Source of the DNA: JALHMQ01 sp037441125
GTDB taxonomy: Bacteria; Pseudomonadota; Gammaproteobacteria; Burkholderiales; Burkholderiaceae_F
Assembly (NCBI GenBank): GCA_037441125.1
Contig: JBBIST010000004.1
Location: 1-64,000, forward strand
DNA length: 64,000 bases
Direction of reading: 5' to 3'
The notes beneath the pieces were generated by a model. The model saw only the letters and a program-made list of their open reading frames with translations. It ran no database searches and was not told the DNA's origin. A program made the position numbers and the translations under genes. This document shows, one piece after another, positions 1 through 6,939 of the stretch (within the stretch, counting starts at the first letter, position 1; every line of letters starts with the position of its first letter).

Positions 1-388
1 ATCCTCGCGCGCGCCGAGGCGCGCGCGCTGCGCAGCCCGTGGCACAGACCGCACATCGAGCCGTGGTTTCAATCCTCGCGCGCGCCGAGGCGCGCGCGCT
101 GCGCGTGATGTAGTCGCCGAACTCGGCGACGCCCAGTGTTTCAATCCTCGCGCGCGCCGAGGCGCGCGCGCTGCCTGCGGCGATCGCCGAGTAGCCTACG
201 GGCAATGCGTTTCAATCCTCGCGCGCGCCGAGGCGCGCGCGCTGCGCCATCGGCGGAATGAACACGTGATCGTCGTCTGTGTTTCAATCCTCGCGCGCGC
301 CGAGGCGCGCGCGCTGCGCTGCGTGCGTTGCTGCTGCCAGTGGCCAGCGAAGTTTCAATCCTCGCGCGCGCCGAGGCGCGCGCGCTGC
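1..388 (-). CRISPR. Type I-C CRISPR array, partial at left edge
   Basis: Five complete 37-base repeats (66-102, 138-174, 209-245, 281-317, 352-388) and one cut by the window edge (1-31) alternate with five spacers of 34-35 bases. On the plus strand each repeat begins GTTTCAATCC and ends GCGCTGC, so the reverse strand ends ATTGAAAC, the normal 3' handle of type I-C repeats. The array is therefore transcribed leftward, with the leader on its right beside cas2. The repeat core is a perfect 10+10 base GC palindrome (CGCGCGCGCC, TC, GGCGCGCGCG), a very strong hairpin for Cas5c processing. All visible repeats are identical, as expected for the young leader end. Confidence 0.97.
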
Positions 389-573
389 GGTTCGCGCGTA
401 AGTTCCCTGCACGACGAATGAAGTAGCTGTCGTCTCGCGAACCTACGCATCAATGCTTTGCTCCGGCCACGCCGCGTGCGCCATGGCGGCGGAGTTTCCC
501 TGCCAAATCAAGCGCTTGTACGTCTGCGCGAACCCGTCGCGTCCATGGCCATCACTTCAGGTTCGCGCGTGAG
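389..573 (-). promoter_or_regulatory. CRISPR leader region
   Basis: This 185-base stretch lies between the cas2 stop and the leader-proximal repeat and carries no convincing gene. An 8-base motif GGTTCGCG occurs at 389-396 and 560-567, and its reverse complement CGCGAACC at 436-443 and 527-534. That makes four copies in two orientations, one abutting the first repeat. Leaders of type I arrays hold the array promoter and the sites that direct spacer integration. Assigning those roles to this motif is inference. Confidence 0.6.
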
Positions 574-864
574 CTAAAGAACCAGCGGCTCCTCGAAGTC
601 CGTGGCCCGGAAGACGCCGTGCTCCCGAACTTCGCAGCCACGTCCGTCGCTCAGTCGATACAGACGCAGATTGTCTTCCTTCAGCTCGATCTCGGCCAGC
701 AACCGCCGCTCCAGTTCCTCCATCTGCATCAGATCGACCTGGCACTCGAAGACGGATTTCTGTACGCGCTGTCCCGTGCTTTCGCACACCTTGGCGACGC
801 GGCGCAGTCGGCGCCGGCCGGCCTTGGTTTCGGTGTTCACGTCGTAGCACACGATCACGAGCAT
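574..864 (-). CDS. cas2: CRISPR-associated endoribonuclease Cas2 (type I-C)
   Basis: The 96-residue protein begins MLVIVCYDVN, the Cas2 ferredoxin-fold first strand with the conserved Asp8. It continues with RRLRRVAKVCESTGQRVQKS and closes with the ATDFEEPLVL tail usual for type I-C Cas2. Cas2 dimers bridge two Cas1 dimers in the spacer-integration complex. Its start lies 5 bases after the cas1 stop, so the two are cotranscribed, and the array follows directly downstream. A longer frame extending far into cas1 is only the open antiparallel frame of a GC-rich gene. Confidence 0.97.
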   Translation of the reverse strand: MLVIVCYDVNTETKAGRRRLRRVAKVCESTGQRVQKSVFECQVDLMQMEELERRLLAEIELKEDNLRLYRLSDGRGCEVREHGVFRATDFEEPLVL

Positions 865-869
865 CGCGA

Positions 870-1898
870 CTACCTCAACAGGAAGGGTACGTAGCCTTCG
901 GTTTCGCCGCGGATCGTGCGCGCGAGCAAGCGCGCCTGCACGAGCGGAACCAGGCCCAGCGCGAGCGGTTGTGCAAGCAGCGGATGCGACAGCTCTTCCT
1001 TCTTGCGCTCTTGGAACGCGACGACAACGGCTTTGCGGGCGTCGCCCTCCAGAAGTACGGCGCCGCCCTCGCGTTCGACAAAGTCCTGCGCCGCGACCTG
1101 TCCGCGGTTGATCAGCGTCAGGGCGAGCCTTTCGGCAAGCGGTCGGAATTCCTCCATCAGGTCGAGCGCCAGCGCAGCGCGGCCCGGCCGGACCGCGTGC
1201 AGGAATCCGAGTTGCGGATCGAGGCCGGCAGCTTCGACCGCCGAGCGGCAGTCGTTCATCCACATCGAATACAGAAACGAGAGCAGGGCGTTGAAGCGGT
1301 CGCGCGGCGGGCGACGAGTGCGGCCATCCATCTTGAAGGTGTCGCGCGCGTCGGGCCGCACGAGCAGCGTCATCCGCTCGAAGTGGCGGCGCGCGGCGTC
1401 GCCTTCGATGCCGCGGACTTCGTCCAGGGTCGCGGCCGTTGGCAGACCGCGCAACGCGGCGGACAAGTCGTCGGCGCTGCGGGCAAGCTGCCTGGCGTCG
1501 TCCTCGTTCTTCGCTTCGCGGGCGCCGCGCAGCAGCACGTGGCGCGCGTTCTTGATCTTGCCGGCAACGATGGCGCGCGCGGTCTCCAGCGCGAACGCCG
1601 CGTCCAGCGCTTTCGCGTGGTGCGCCTGCCGCAGCAGGATGTTGCCGGACACCGATCCTTCCAGCCGCGCCTTGAAGCGGCCGTTGGCATCGAGCAAGAC
1701 GAGTGCGATGCCTTCGTCGGCCAGCCGGTGCGCAAGCGGCGTGCTGAAGCCGACGTTGCCCAGGCACACGACGCTGGTGAGGTGATGCAGCGGCACTTGC
1801 AGCCGCGTTTCCCTTTCGACTTCGATGCGCAGCGTGTCGTTGTCGAGTCGCAGGTAGGCGTCGGGCAGGGTGACGTAAAGCGTGTTCAGCAGTTGCAT
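870..1898 (-). CDS. cas1: CRISPR-associated integrase Cas1 (type I-C)
   Basis: The 342-aa protein has the usual type I-C Cas1 length. The start is MQLLNTLYVTLPDAYLRL, because the frame upstream of this Met has no family similarity. The N-terminal beta domain is followed by the all-alpha catalytic domain. This contains the Glu of EGDAARRHF, and the His and acidic residues of GFLHAVRPGRAALALDLMEE, which coordinate the metal ion. Cas1 catalyses integration of new spacers together with Cas2, and Cas4 trims prespacers. It sits 8 bases downstream of the small DUF433 gene, which separates it from cas4 in an otherwise standard cas4-cas1-cas2 block. Confidence 0.97.
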   Translation of the reverse strand: MQLLNTLYVTLPDAYLRLDNDTLRIEVERETRLQVPLHHLTSVVCLGNVGFSTPLAHRLADEGIALVLLDANGRFKARLEGSVSGNILLRQAHHAKALDAAFALETARAIVAGKIKNARHVLLRGAREAKNEDDARQLARSADDLSAALRGLPTAATLDEVRGIEGDAARRHFERMTLLVRPDARDTFKMDGRTRRPPRDRFNALLSFLYSMWMNDCRSAVEAAGLDPQLGFLHAVRPGRAALALDLMEEFRPLAERLALTLINRGQVAAQDFVEREGGAVLLEGDARKAVVVAFQERKKEELSHPLLAQPLALGLVPLVQARLLARTIRGETEGYVPFLLR

Positions 1899-1906
1899 CG
1901 TGCGGC

Positions 1907-2152
1907 TTAAGGCGTGTCCTCGGGCGGGGTGATCACAAGGCGCTCGCCGCGAATGAACTCGGCCGCGAAGTTCAGCGCTGCCAACACGTCGTCCCGCGTG
2001 ATGTGCGGGTAGTTGTTCAGGATCTCGTCGATCGTCCAGGCGCTGCCCAGCCACCCGAGGATCAGTTCCACCGAAATTCGCGTTCCCTTGATCGTTGGCT
2101 TGCCGGCCAGGATGGCCGGATTCATCACAATACGATCCCGCCACTCGCCCAT
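1907..2152 (-). CDS. DUF433 antitoxin-like protein inside the cas operon
   Basis: The 81-aa protein carries the DUF433 signature NPAILAGKPTIKGTRISVEL, followed by ILNNYPHITRDDVLAAL. It is a small winged-helix-like fold often found as the antitoxin partner of PIN-like DUF5615 toxins. The start MGEWRDR is fixed by a strong ribosome binding site (GGAGGT, 8 bases upstream). No toxin partner is adjacent: cas4 ends 47 bases upstream and cas1 begins 8 bases downstream. The gene is thus an extra member of the cas4-cas1-cas2 block. A transcriptional repressor role or an orphan antitoxin are both possible. A second DUF433 gene lies upstream of cas3. Confidence 0.85.
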   Translation of the reverse strand: MGEWRDRIVMNPAILAGKPTIKGTRISVELILGWLGSAWTIDEILNNYPHITRDDVLAALNFAAEFIRGERLVITPPEDTP

Positions 2153-2199
2153 CGTTAACACCTCCGTTTCGCTAGACGTGACTTCCCGGCTGCACGGCC

Positions 2200-2838
2200 T
2201 TACTTGTCTGGGTCGAACAGCGCAGCTCGCCCTGCCTGCCTGTCTGCTGGCAAGGCGGCGAACTCGGGCCTGCAGACATCGCGCAGCGAACATTCGCGGC
2301 AGCGGCGCTGATCGGCGATGTAGGGCGGCAGCGTTCGTCTCTCGAGCATGTCTCGGATCGCTCTGATCGTTGTCACGACCGCGTCGCGCAGCGCCGCGTC
2401 GATGCGCACCACCCGGCGCCGCTTGCTGCTGGCGTGAAAGATGGCGGCCGCGTCAATCGTTACTTCGAACATCTCTTCCAGGCACATTGCCTGCGCGCCG
2501 AGCTGCAAATCGTCGTTCAGCCATGCGCGCCGCGGACCATGTTTGTATTCGACCGGATAGACCTTGCCGTCGGGCCAGAACTCGACCACGTCGCATCGGC
2601 CGATCAGGCCCAGTCGGTCGTTGAAGATCGGGAGGCAATATTCGACGCGGGCACCGTCTCTCTCCGTCGTGTGGCAGAGGCGGTCGACGCGGGCGTGTTC
2701 GGCATTGCCGCGACTGGTATGGACGTTGTCCTCGAACTCGCCTTCCAGGTAGATCAGCCCGCAGCGGCGCGGGCAGTAGCTGTACTGGTTCAGGGCCGAA
2801 ACGTTGATCGGCTCTGACGGTTCAAACGGAGCGCCCAC
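2200..2838 (-). CDS. cas4: CRISPR-associated exonuclease Cas4 (type I-C)
   Basis: This 212-aa RecB-family nuclease carries an iron-sulfur cluster. The N-terminal Cys of YCPRRC (Cys22 or Cys26) and the C-terminal Cys set CRECSLRDVC (Cys180, Cys183, Cys189) are the [4Fe-4S] ligands. The central GRCDVVEFWPDGKVYPVEYKHG holds the catalytic Asp and the Glu-X-Lys motif. Cas4 trims prespacers and secures PAM-correct integration by Cas1-Cas2. It starts 3 bases after the stop of the HicA-like reading frame, implying translational coupling to it. The tail after Cys189 is short and charged. Confidence 0.96.
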   Translation of the reverse strand: MGAPFEPSEPINVSALNQYSYCPRRCGLIYLEGEFEDNVHTSRGNAEHARVDRLCHTTERDGARVEYCLPIFNDRLGLIGRCDVVEFWPDGKVYPVEYKHGPRRAWLNDDLQLGAQAMCLEEMFEVTIDAAAIFHASSKRRRVVRIDAALRDAVVTTIRAIRDMLERRTLPPYIADQRRCRECSLRDVCRPEFAALPADRQAGRAALFDPDK

Positions 2839-2841
2839 GGC

Positions 2842-3083
2842 TCACTCGAACAGCAGCTTGAGCAGATCCTCGCGCGATAGACCGTGATGCTTCGCCACTG
2901 CCGCGAGCACCGCCGACAATGTGCCGATGCGAAGGGGATCGTGGTTCGGCACTGTGATGTGATGCTCGCCACGAAGCTGCGTCGTCAGTCGGATGTGGCT
3001 GCCGCTCTGGCGGCTCGGCACATACCCGAGCGCTGAAGCCTGCGCACCAGTTCCGCACCGGACAAGTCGCGCGGCAGCCTCAT
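2842..3083 (-). pseudogene. hicA: HicA-like mRNA interferase, frameshifted
   Basis: The frame from ATG at 3083 reads MRLPRDLSGAELVRRLQ, a typical HicA/YcfA N terminus, then goes out of frame. The continuation is in the next frame: LGYVPSRQSGSHIRL, the catalytic-His motif GSH, then VPNHDPLRIGTLSAVL and DLLKLLFE. Adding one base near 3031-3035 (CTTCAGCGCTC to CTTCAGGCGCTC) would restore a full ~80-aa HicA. So the gene is either broken in this strain or carries an assembly error. HicA toxins cleave mRNA and are silenced by HicB, whose gene is directly upstream. An open frame of 96 codons (2842-3132) exists but has an unrelated N terminus. Confidence 0.75.
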
Positions 3084-3135
3084 CTGACCTGATTGTCGCT
3101 ACGCACGTCAATTCGCGCCGCGGAGCCCGCAATCC

Positions 3136-3342
3136 TCAGGCGCTCAGCACTTCCTCGCGCGTGATGTGAAGGCGAATCACGCGCGGCGCCCTGTCCGGCT
3201 CGAAGTGGCAGCGCACGGCGTCGCGCACCTGGTCATGCAGGTGCGGCAGGTCATCGGCCTCGGTGAAGATGTCGGTGCCGACGGCGCGCGCGACGAAACC
3301 GCCTTCCGGTGCTTCTTCCACTATGAAATGGACTTCGGTCAC
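3136..3342 (-). CDS. hicB: HicB-like antitoxin
   Basis: The 68-aa protein (MTEVHFIVEEAPEGGFVARA, then TDIFTEADDLPHLHDQVRDAV and RVIRLHITREEVL) is the short HicB-like partner commonly encoded just before a YcfA/HicA gene. It has the partial RNase-H-like fold but no separate C-terminal DNA-binding domain. Its start overlaps the cas7 stop by 4 bases (ATGA), so it is translated as part of the cas operon. It is followed by the HicA-like frame. Because hicA looks broken, the antitoxin may now be free-standing. The function comes from family and pairing only. Confidence 0.8.
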   Translation of the reverse strand: MTEVHFIVEEAPEGGFVARAVGTDIFTEADDLPHLHDQVRDAVRCHFEPDRAPRVIRLHITREEVLSA

Positions 3343-4400
3343 GGCTTTGCTCCTTCCTTGACCAGATCACCGCGGGTGAAGTCCCAGCGCCACAGTTCTA
3401 TACCCGCAGGTAGCCGGTCCGGACGCACTGTAATCGAATAGTCGGCGAACCGGCGCGCGCCGCGAGCCGAGGGTATCTCGATGACCGCGCCGTCTTCCAG
3501 CTTGCGCCCAACGTCGAGCAGCCGATGCGCCGGCGCGCAGCCCAGCATTGCCTGCTGGACGCGCGCTTTGGCGTCGCCATTGTCGGTGCCGACGTGCTTG
3601 AAGACGAACAGATCGCGGCAGGCCATAAGCCCCTTTGAAGCCGAGCGGTCGTGATCGAACATGCCCGCCAGCGCCTGCCACAGGTGCTGGAGATCGACAT
3701 CTGAGAAGCCCGTGCCCTGCGCAAGGTGTGCGGAAACGAATCCCTTGGTCGCGTACAAGCCGTAGGGGATCAGCGATTTGCGCCCCATCGTGCGCAACGA
3801 GTCTTCGGCCTGCTTCGCTTCCCAGTCGCGGAAGTCCGCTGATCCGATCCTTGCTCCCTTGATTTCGTTGTCGGCGACTGCCACCCGAGTGATGGCCGCA
3901 TCCATTGGCAAAATCGGATCGAGCGAACGCGAAAACGCGATCTGGACCGGTCCGCGGACCTGCCCGGCATTGGGACCAGTTGACATGACCGCACCGAAAG
4001 TCCGTACGTCGAAGAAGTTATCGCAAAGCCAGTCTCGTGCGGCGTAGGTTTTTGCTCGAGTCGGTTTCCACTTCTTGTCTTTGGCATCGAATGGTGGCAT
4101 ACCCGGTTCGACCCCATCGGCAGCCGCGTGGCTTTCGTGCGCCAGGGCGATCTTCGTGTTCAGGTTCGTGGAGTGCTCGACGAAAATCGCATTCGGCGCC
4201 GCGTTACCGAAGCGCATCTGGATATAGTTGCGCAGCCGGCGCTTGATGGCCACATCGGACACTAGGCCGTGCATGTCCTCGGGATCGATGCGCGGCGCGT
4301 TGCCGGCGTCCGGGTCGCCGTTCGGGTTGCCGTTCTCGCAGTCAAACAGGTAGAGGAATTCGTAACGATTCTGGATCGGCTGGGTTGCGTTGTTCATCAC
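3339..4400 (-). CDS. cas7c: Type I-C Cascade backbone protein Cas7c (Csd2)
   Basis: The 353-aa RAMP protein opens with RYEFLYLFDCENGNPNGDPD (GNPNGDP at residues 24-30), the hallmark of Csd2/Csh2 Cas7 proteins. It then has DVAIKRRLRNYIQMRF and a RTFGAVMSTGPNAGQVRGPVQ segment, both typical of the subfamily. Several copies coat the crRNA spacer in Cascade. The start overlaps the cas8c stop by 4 bases and the stop overlaps the HicB-like start by 4 bases. Translation is therefore coupled through the operon, including the toxin-antitoxin insert. Confidence 0.97.
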   Translation of the reverse strand: MMNNATQPIQNRYEFLYLFDCENGNPNGDPDAGNAPRIDPEDMHGLVSDVAIKRRLRNYIQMRFGNAAPNAIFVEHSTNLNTKIALAHESHAAADGVEPGMPPFDAKDKKWKPTRAKTYAARDWLCDNFFDVRTFGAVMSTGPNAGQVRGPVQIAFSRSLDPILPMDAAITRVAVADNEIKGARIGSADFRDWEAKQAEDSLRTMGRKSLIPYGLYATKGFVSAHLAQGTGFSDVDLQHLWQALAGMFDHDRSASKGLMACRDLFVFKHVGTDNGDAKARVQQAMLGCAPAHRLLDVGRKLEDGAVIEIPSARGARRFADYSITVRPDRLPAGIELWRWDFTRGDLVKEGAKP

Positions 4401-6157
4401 TCGTCTCCGGATTCGGTTACATCGTTGCCCGTCTTCTTGCCGGCGCGCAGCTCGGCCAGCTGCTGGTAGTAGCCGAGAGCGAACAGCCCCTGACCCTCAA
4501 GATCCAGCGTGCGCGGCGCGCGATCGCCGATGCGGGTCATGATCTCGGCGATCTGCTGCTCGTACCACCAGGGCAGCCCGCCCTCGAGCTTGGCTAGGTG
4601 GTTGCGCGAATTGGCGATCAACCGGCCGAGCGTGAGTCCGGGCGTTTGGCTCGCGGCGGGGTAGTAGCGCTGGACGACGCCGGCGCCCACGTCACCGAGC
4701 GCCGAGCGCTGCAAACCGGCGAGTACCGCGAGCAGGCGCCCGCAGTGATACGCGGGTTCCGGGTGGTCCGGGTTCAAATGCGGCTTCATGGTCGATTCAC
4801 CTCCGGAGGTTGAGCGGATGAAGTAGGCCTTGATGAGGCCCATGCGAGCGTGATTGATCGGTTCGTCCTTGAACAGGGCGGCGCGAAAGCGGGCAAGGGC
4901 TTGCGCCATGAGTGCGGAGGGAATAGGGCCGCGCATCGCGGCAACTCGCCATAACAGGGTTGCCGTAGACGCAGGCAGATCCTTCAGATCCTTCAGTTCG
5001 CCGACCAGAGCGCCGCACACGGCGAGGAACTTCGGGTCGCGCGCCGAGGCCTTGCCGTCTCGCGCAACGACCGAAAAGTCGCCAAACCAGGCGTCGATGT
5101 TCGCGACGAGTTGCTCGAAGCTTCCCTCCATCCAGTCGCGCACCATCACGCGTCCTGCCGCGCCGGAGAGCGTCACCGCGTAGTAGCGGTTGTCAGCGAG
5201 GTCCGCGCGCTCGCCGCTACGAATCGAATTCAGCAGGCGTCGCGCCTCGGCGTGCGCCGAAGCGACCGTCTGCTCTTCCGTTTCGAAGCCATACAGGTAC
5301 GCAAGCGGGTCGTCGGCCGATTCGACGCGTTCCTTGAACCAGTGAGCGACCAGTGCGTTCGCCAGCTTGTACGAGTGGTTCTTGACGAGGTCGTTCAGCC
5401 CGTCGACGTACTGCTGGGCCGCAGTGTCGCTCATCGCAGCGTTGGCTGCCTGATCCAAGTCGTATGAAGTGAAGGCGTCCTTATCGAAGCCGACGAATAC
5501 GTCTCCCATCGCGAGGCCGCCGACGCCGCCAAGCCCGCCGATCTTCGGGTGCGTCGCCAGTGGCCGGGTCAGTTCGCCGGAAAGCAAACAGATCATGCCG
5601 CCGGGGTTGGTGCTTTGTTCGGCGGCCGCTGCAGCGGCGGGTCGCCCGAGATCCTTGTTGCGCCATTGCCTCCACCAATCCTGCGCCGCTGGGTCGGCGC
5701 GCGGATCGACGTTGCCGACTCGCCAAGTGACCCAGTCCGTGGGTTTGGCACCTTGTGAGGCCAACGCATCCCTCGCTTCGCGCAGAAGGCTCTCTTCCTG
5801 GACGAAAGCGGCGAGCGAGCGAAGTGCAGTTACCTCGGCGGCGGCATCTATCATCAGCTGAACGTAGTACGCGTGACGTACGCGCACGGCCGCGGGCTTC
5901 TTCGGGTCCTCGTCGCCCTTGAACAACAACGCCACGTACAGCGCACTCTCAATCAGGAAATGCGCCCGCCCCCCGGCATTCATGCCGTGCATGTCGGGAC
6001 AGCGGTCGAGCGGCTGACCCTTCTTGCTGTCGCCGAGCGGCAGCACACCGAGAAAACGGCCATCCGGGGAGATGTCGATCCGCCATCGCACATCGCGCAC
6101 CTTGAAACCCGGCTCGCCGCCGAGCTTGGCTCCGTACTCGCGCAAGGCGTGCAGCAT
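4397..6157 (-). CDS. cas8c: Type I-C Cascade large subunit Cas8c (Csd1)
   Basis: The 586-aa protein is the subtype-defining Csd1 family, of normal length. It starts MLHALREYGAKLGGEPGFK, followed by VRWRIDISPDGRFLG, the usual Csd1 opening. Csd1-like blocks such as ICLLSGELTRPLATHPKIGGLGG and the C-terminal LGRLIANSRNHLAKLE are present. It recognises the PAM and docks Cas3. In type I-C an internal start inside cas8c can produce Cas11c; none can be assigned here with confidence. It overlaps cas5c by one base and cas7c by four. Confidence 0.96.
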   Translation of the reverse strand: MLHALREYGAKLGGEPGFKVRDVRWRIDISPDGRFLGVLPLGDSKKGQPLDRCPDMHGMNAGGRAHFLIESALYVALLFKGDEDPKKPAAVRVRHAYYVQLMIDAAAEVTALRSLAAFVQEESLLREARDALASQGAKPTDWVTWRVGNVDPRADPAAQDWWRQWRNKDLGRPAAAAAAEQSTNPGGMICLLSGELTRPLATHPKIGGLGGVGGLAMGDVFVGFDKDAFTSYDLDQAANAAMSDTAAQQYVDGLNDLVKNHSYKLANALVAHWFKERVESADDPLAYLYGFETEEQTVASAHAEARRLLNSIRSGERADLADNRYYAVTLSGAAGRVMVRDWMEGSFEQLVANIDAWFGDFSVVARDGKASARDPKFLAVCGALVGELKDLKDLPASTATLLWRVAAMRGPIPSALMAQALARFRAALFKDEPINHARMGLIKAYFIRSTSGGESTMKPHLNPDHPEPAYHCGRLLAVLAGLQRSALGDVGAGVVQRYYPAASQTPGLTLGRLIANSRNHLAKLEGGLPWWYEQQIAEIMTRIGDRAPRTLDLEGQGLFALGYYQQLAELRAGKKTGNDVTESGDE

Positions 6158-6930
6158 CAGCGCCTCCCCGCCGGCTTGCGCACCCGCGCATCGTCGTAGG
6201 GCGGTACCTCAAGCACGCCGTTGCGCACGTGCGCGTCGAACACCGAGATGAAGGGCTCGGCATCATCGCTCGTTTCTTCGCCTTCCAGATCGAAGACGTC
6301 GTACAGCATGAAGCCGAGGTACTGGTCAAACGGCGCTGGCGGGGCCGTGTCCGGCGCTTTGGCCGGGAGGTACTCGAAGAAAGCCGGGAACTCACGGCAG
6401 CCGAAGTAGGGTTGCTGGAAGCACTTACCCGCGGACGCGCGGCGCACGAACTGCGCGTTCGCCGCTGCCAGTTCCTTGCGGAACGCCTTGCGAGGCTCCA
6501 TGCGCGCGGTGATCCGGTAGCGCACGTTCTTCAGCGCCATGGTCTGCCGCTGGGTGCGGCCCTTCTGATCGGTACCGAGTTCGTCCTTCGTGGCATCGGC
6601 CCAGATCGGCTCGGGCGGCGCTTTGCCTTGCATCCACGACTTGATGGTGCGTTCGGCCGGCGCCTTGTCCTTGACTTCGTTACGCCGCAGCGCGATGTAG
6701 CGCGGCAACTCCAATACCTCGATTCGCGTGACTTGCCAGTAGAAGTACGGCCGGATCACGCTCTCTTTGCCGCGCTGCTCTCGTCGGCCGTGCCAGTAAA
6801 TAGCGTCGAAGATGCCGCGCGCCGCCGACGGCGTGATCACGGGATAGGAGAACCGCTCGACCTTCAGTTGCGGCCGCGTAAAGCAGGCAAGGTCGCCCCA
6901 GACCTCGAGCGTGTGCGTGTCTTCTTGCAT
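6157..6930 (-). CDS. cas5c: Type I-C crRNA endonuclease Cas5c
   Basis: The 257-aa RAMP protein replaces Cas6 in type I-C: it cleaves pre-crRNA at the base of the repeat hairpin and caps the 5' handle. The N terminus LEVWGDLACFTRPQLKVERF and the following SYPVITPSAARGIFDAIYW are characteristic of Cas5d/Cas5c. The middle ALKNVRYRITARM and the FGCREFPAFFEYL segment also match the family. No cas6 gene is present in the locus, consistent with the subtype. It starts 9 bases after the cas3 stop and overlaps cas8c. Confidence 0.96.
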   Translation of the reverse strand: MQEDTHTLEVWGDLACFTRPQLKVERFSYPVITPSAARGIFDAIYWHGRREQRGKESVIRPYFYWQVTRIEVLELPRYIALRRNEVKDKAPAERTIKSWMQGKAPPEPIWADATKDELGTDQKGRTQRQTMALKNVRYRITARMEPRKAFRKELAAANAQFVRRASAGKCFQQPYFGCREFPAFFEYLPAKAPDTAPPAPFDQYLGFMLYDVFDLEGEETSDDAEPFISVFDAHVRNGVLEVPPYDDARVRKPAGRR

Positions 6931-6939
6931 AGGTACTCC

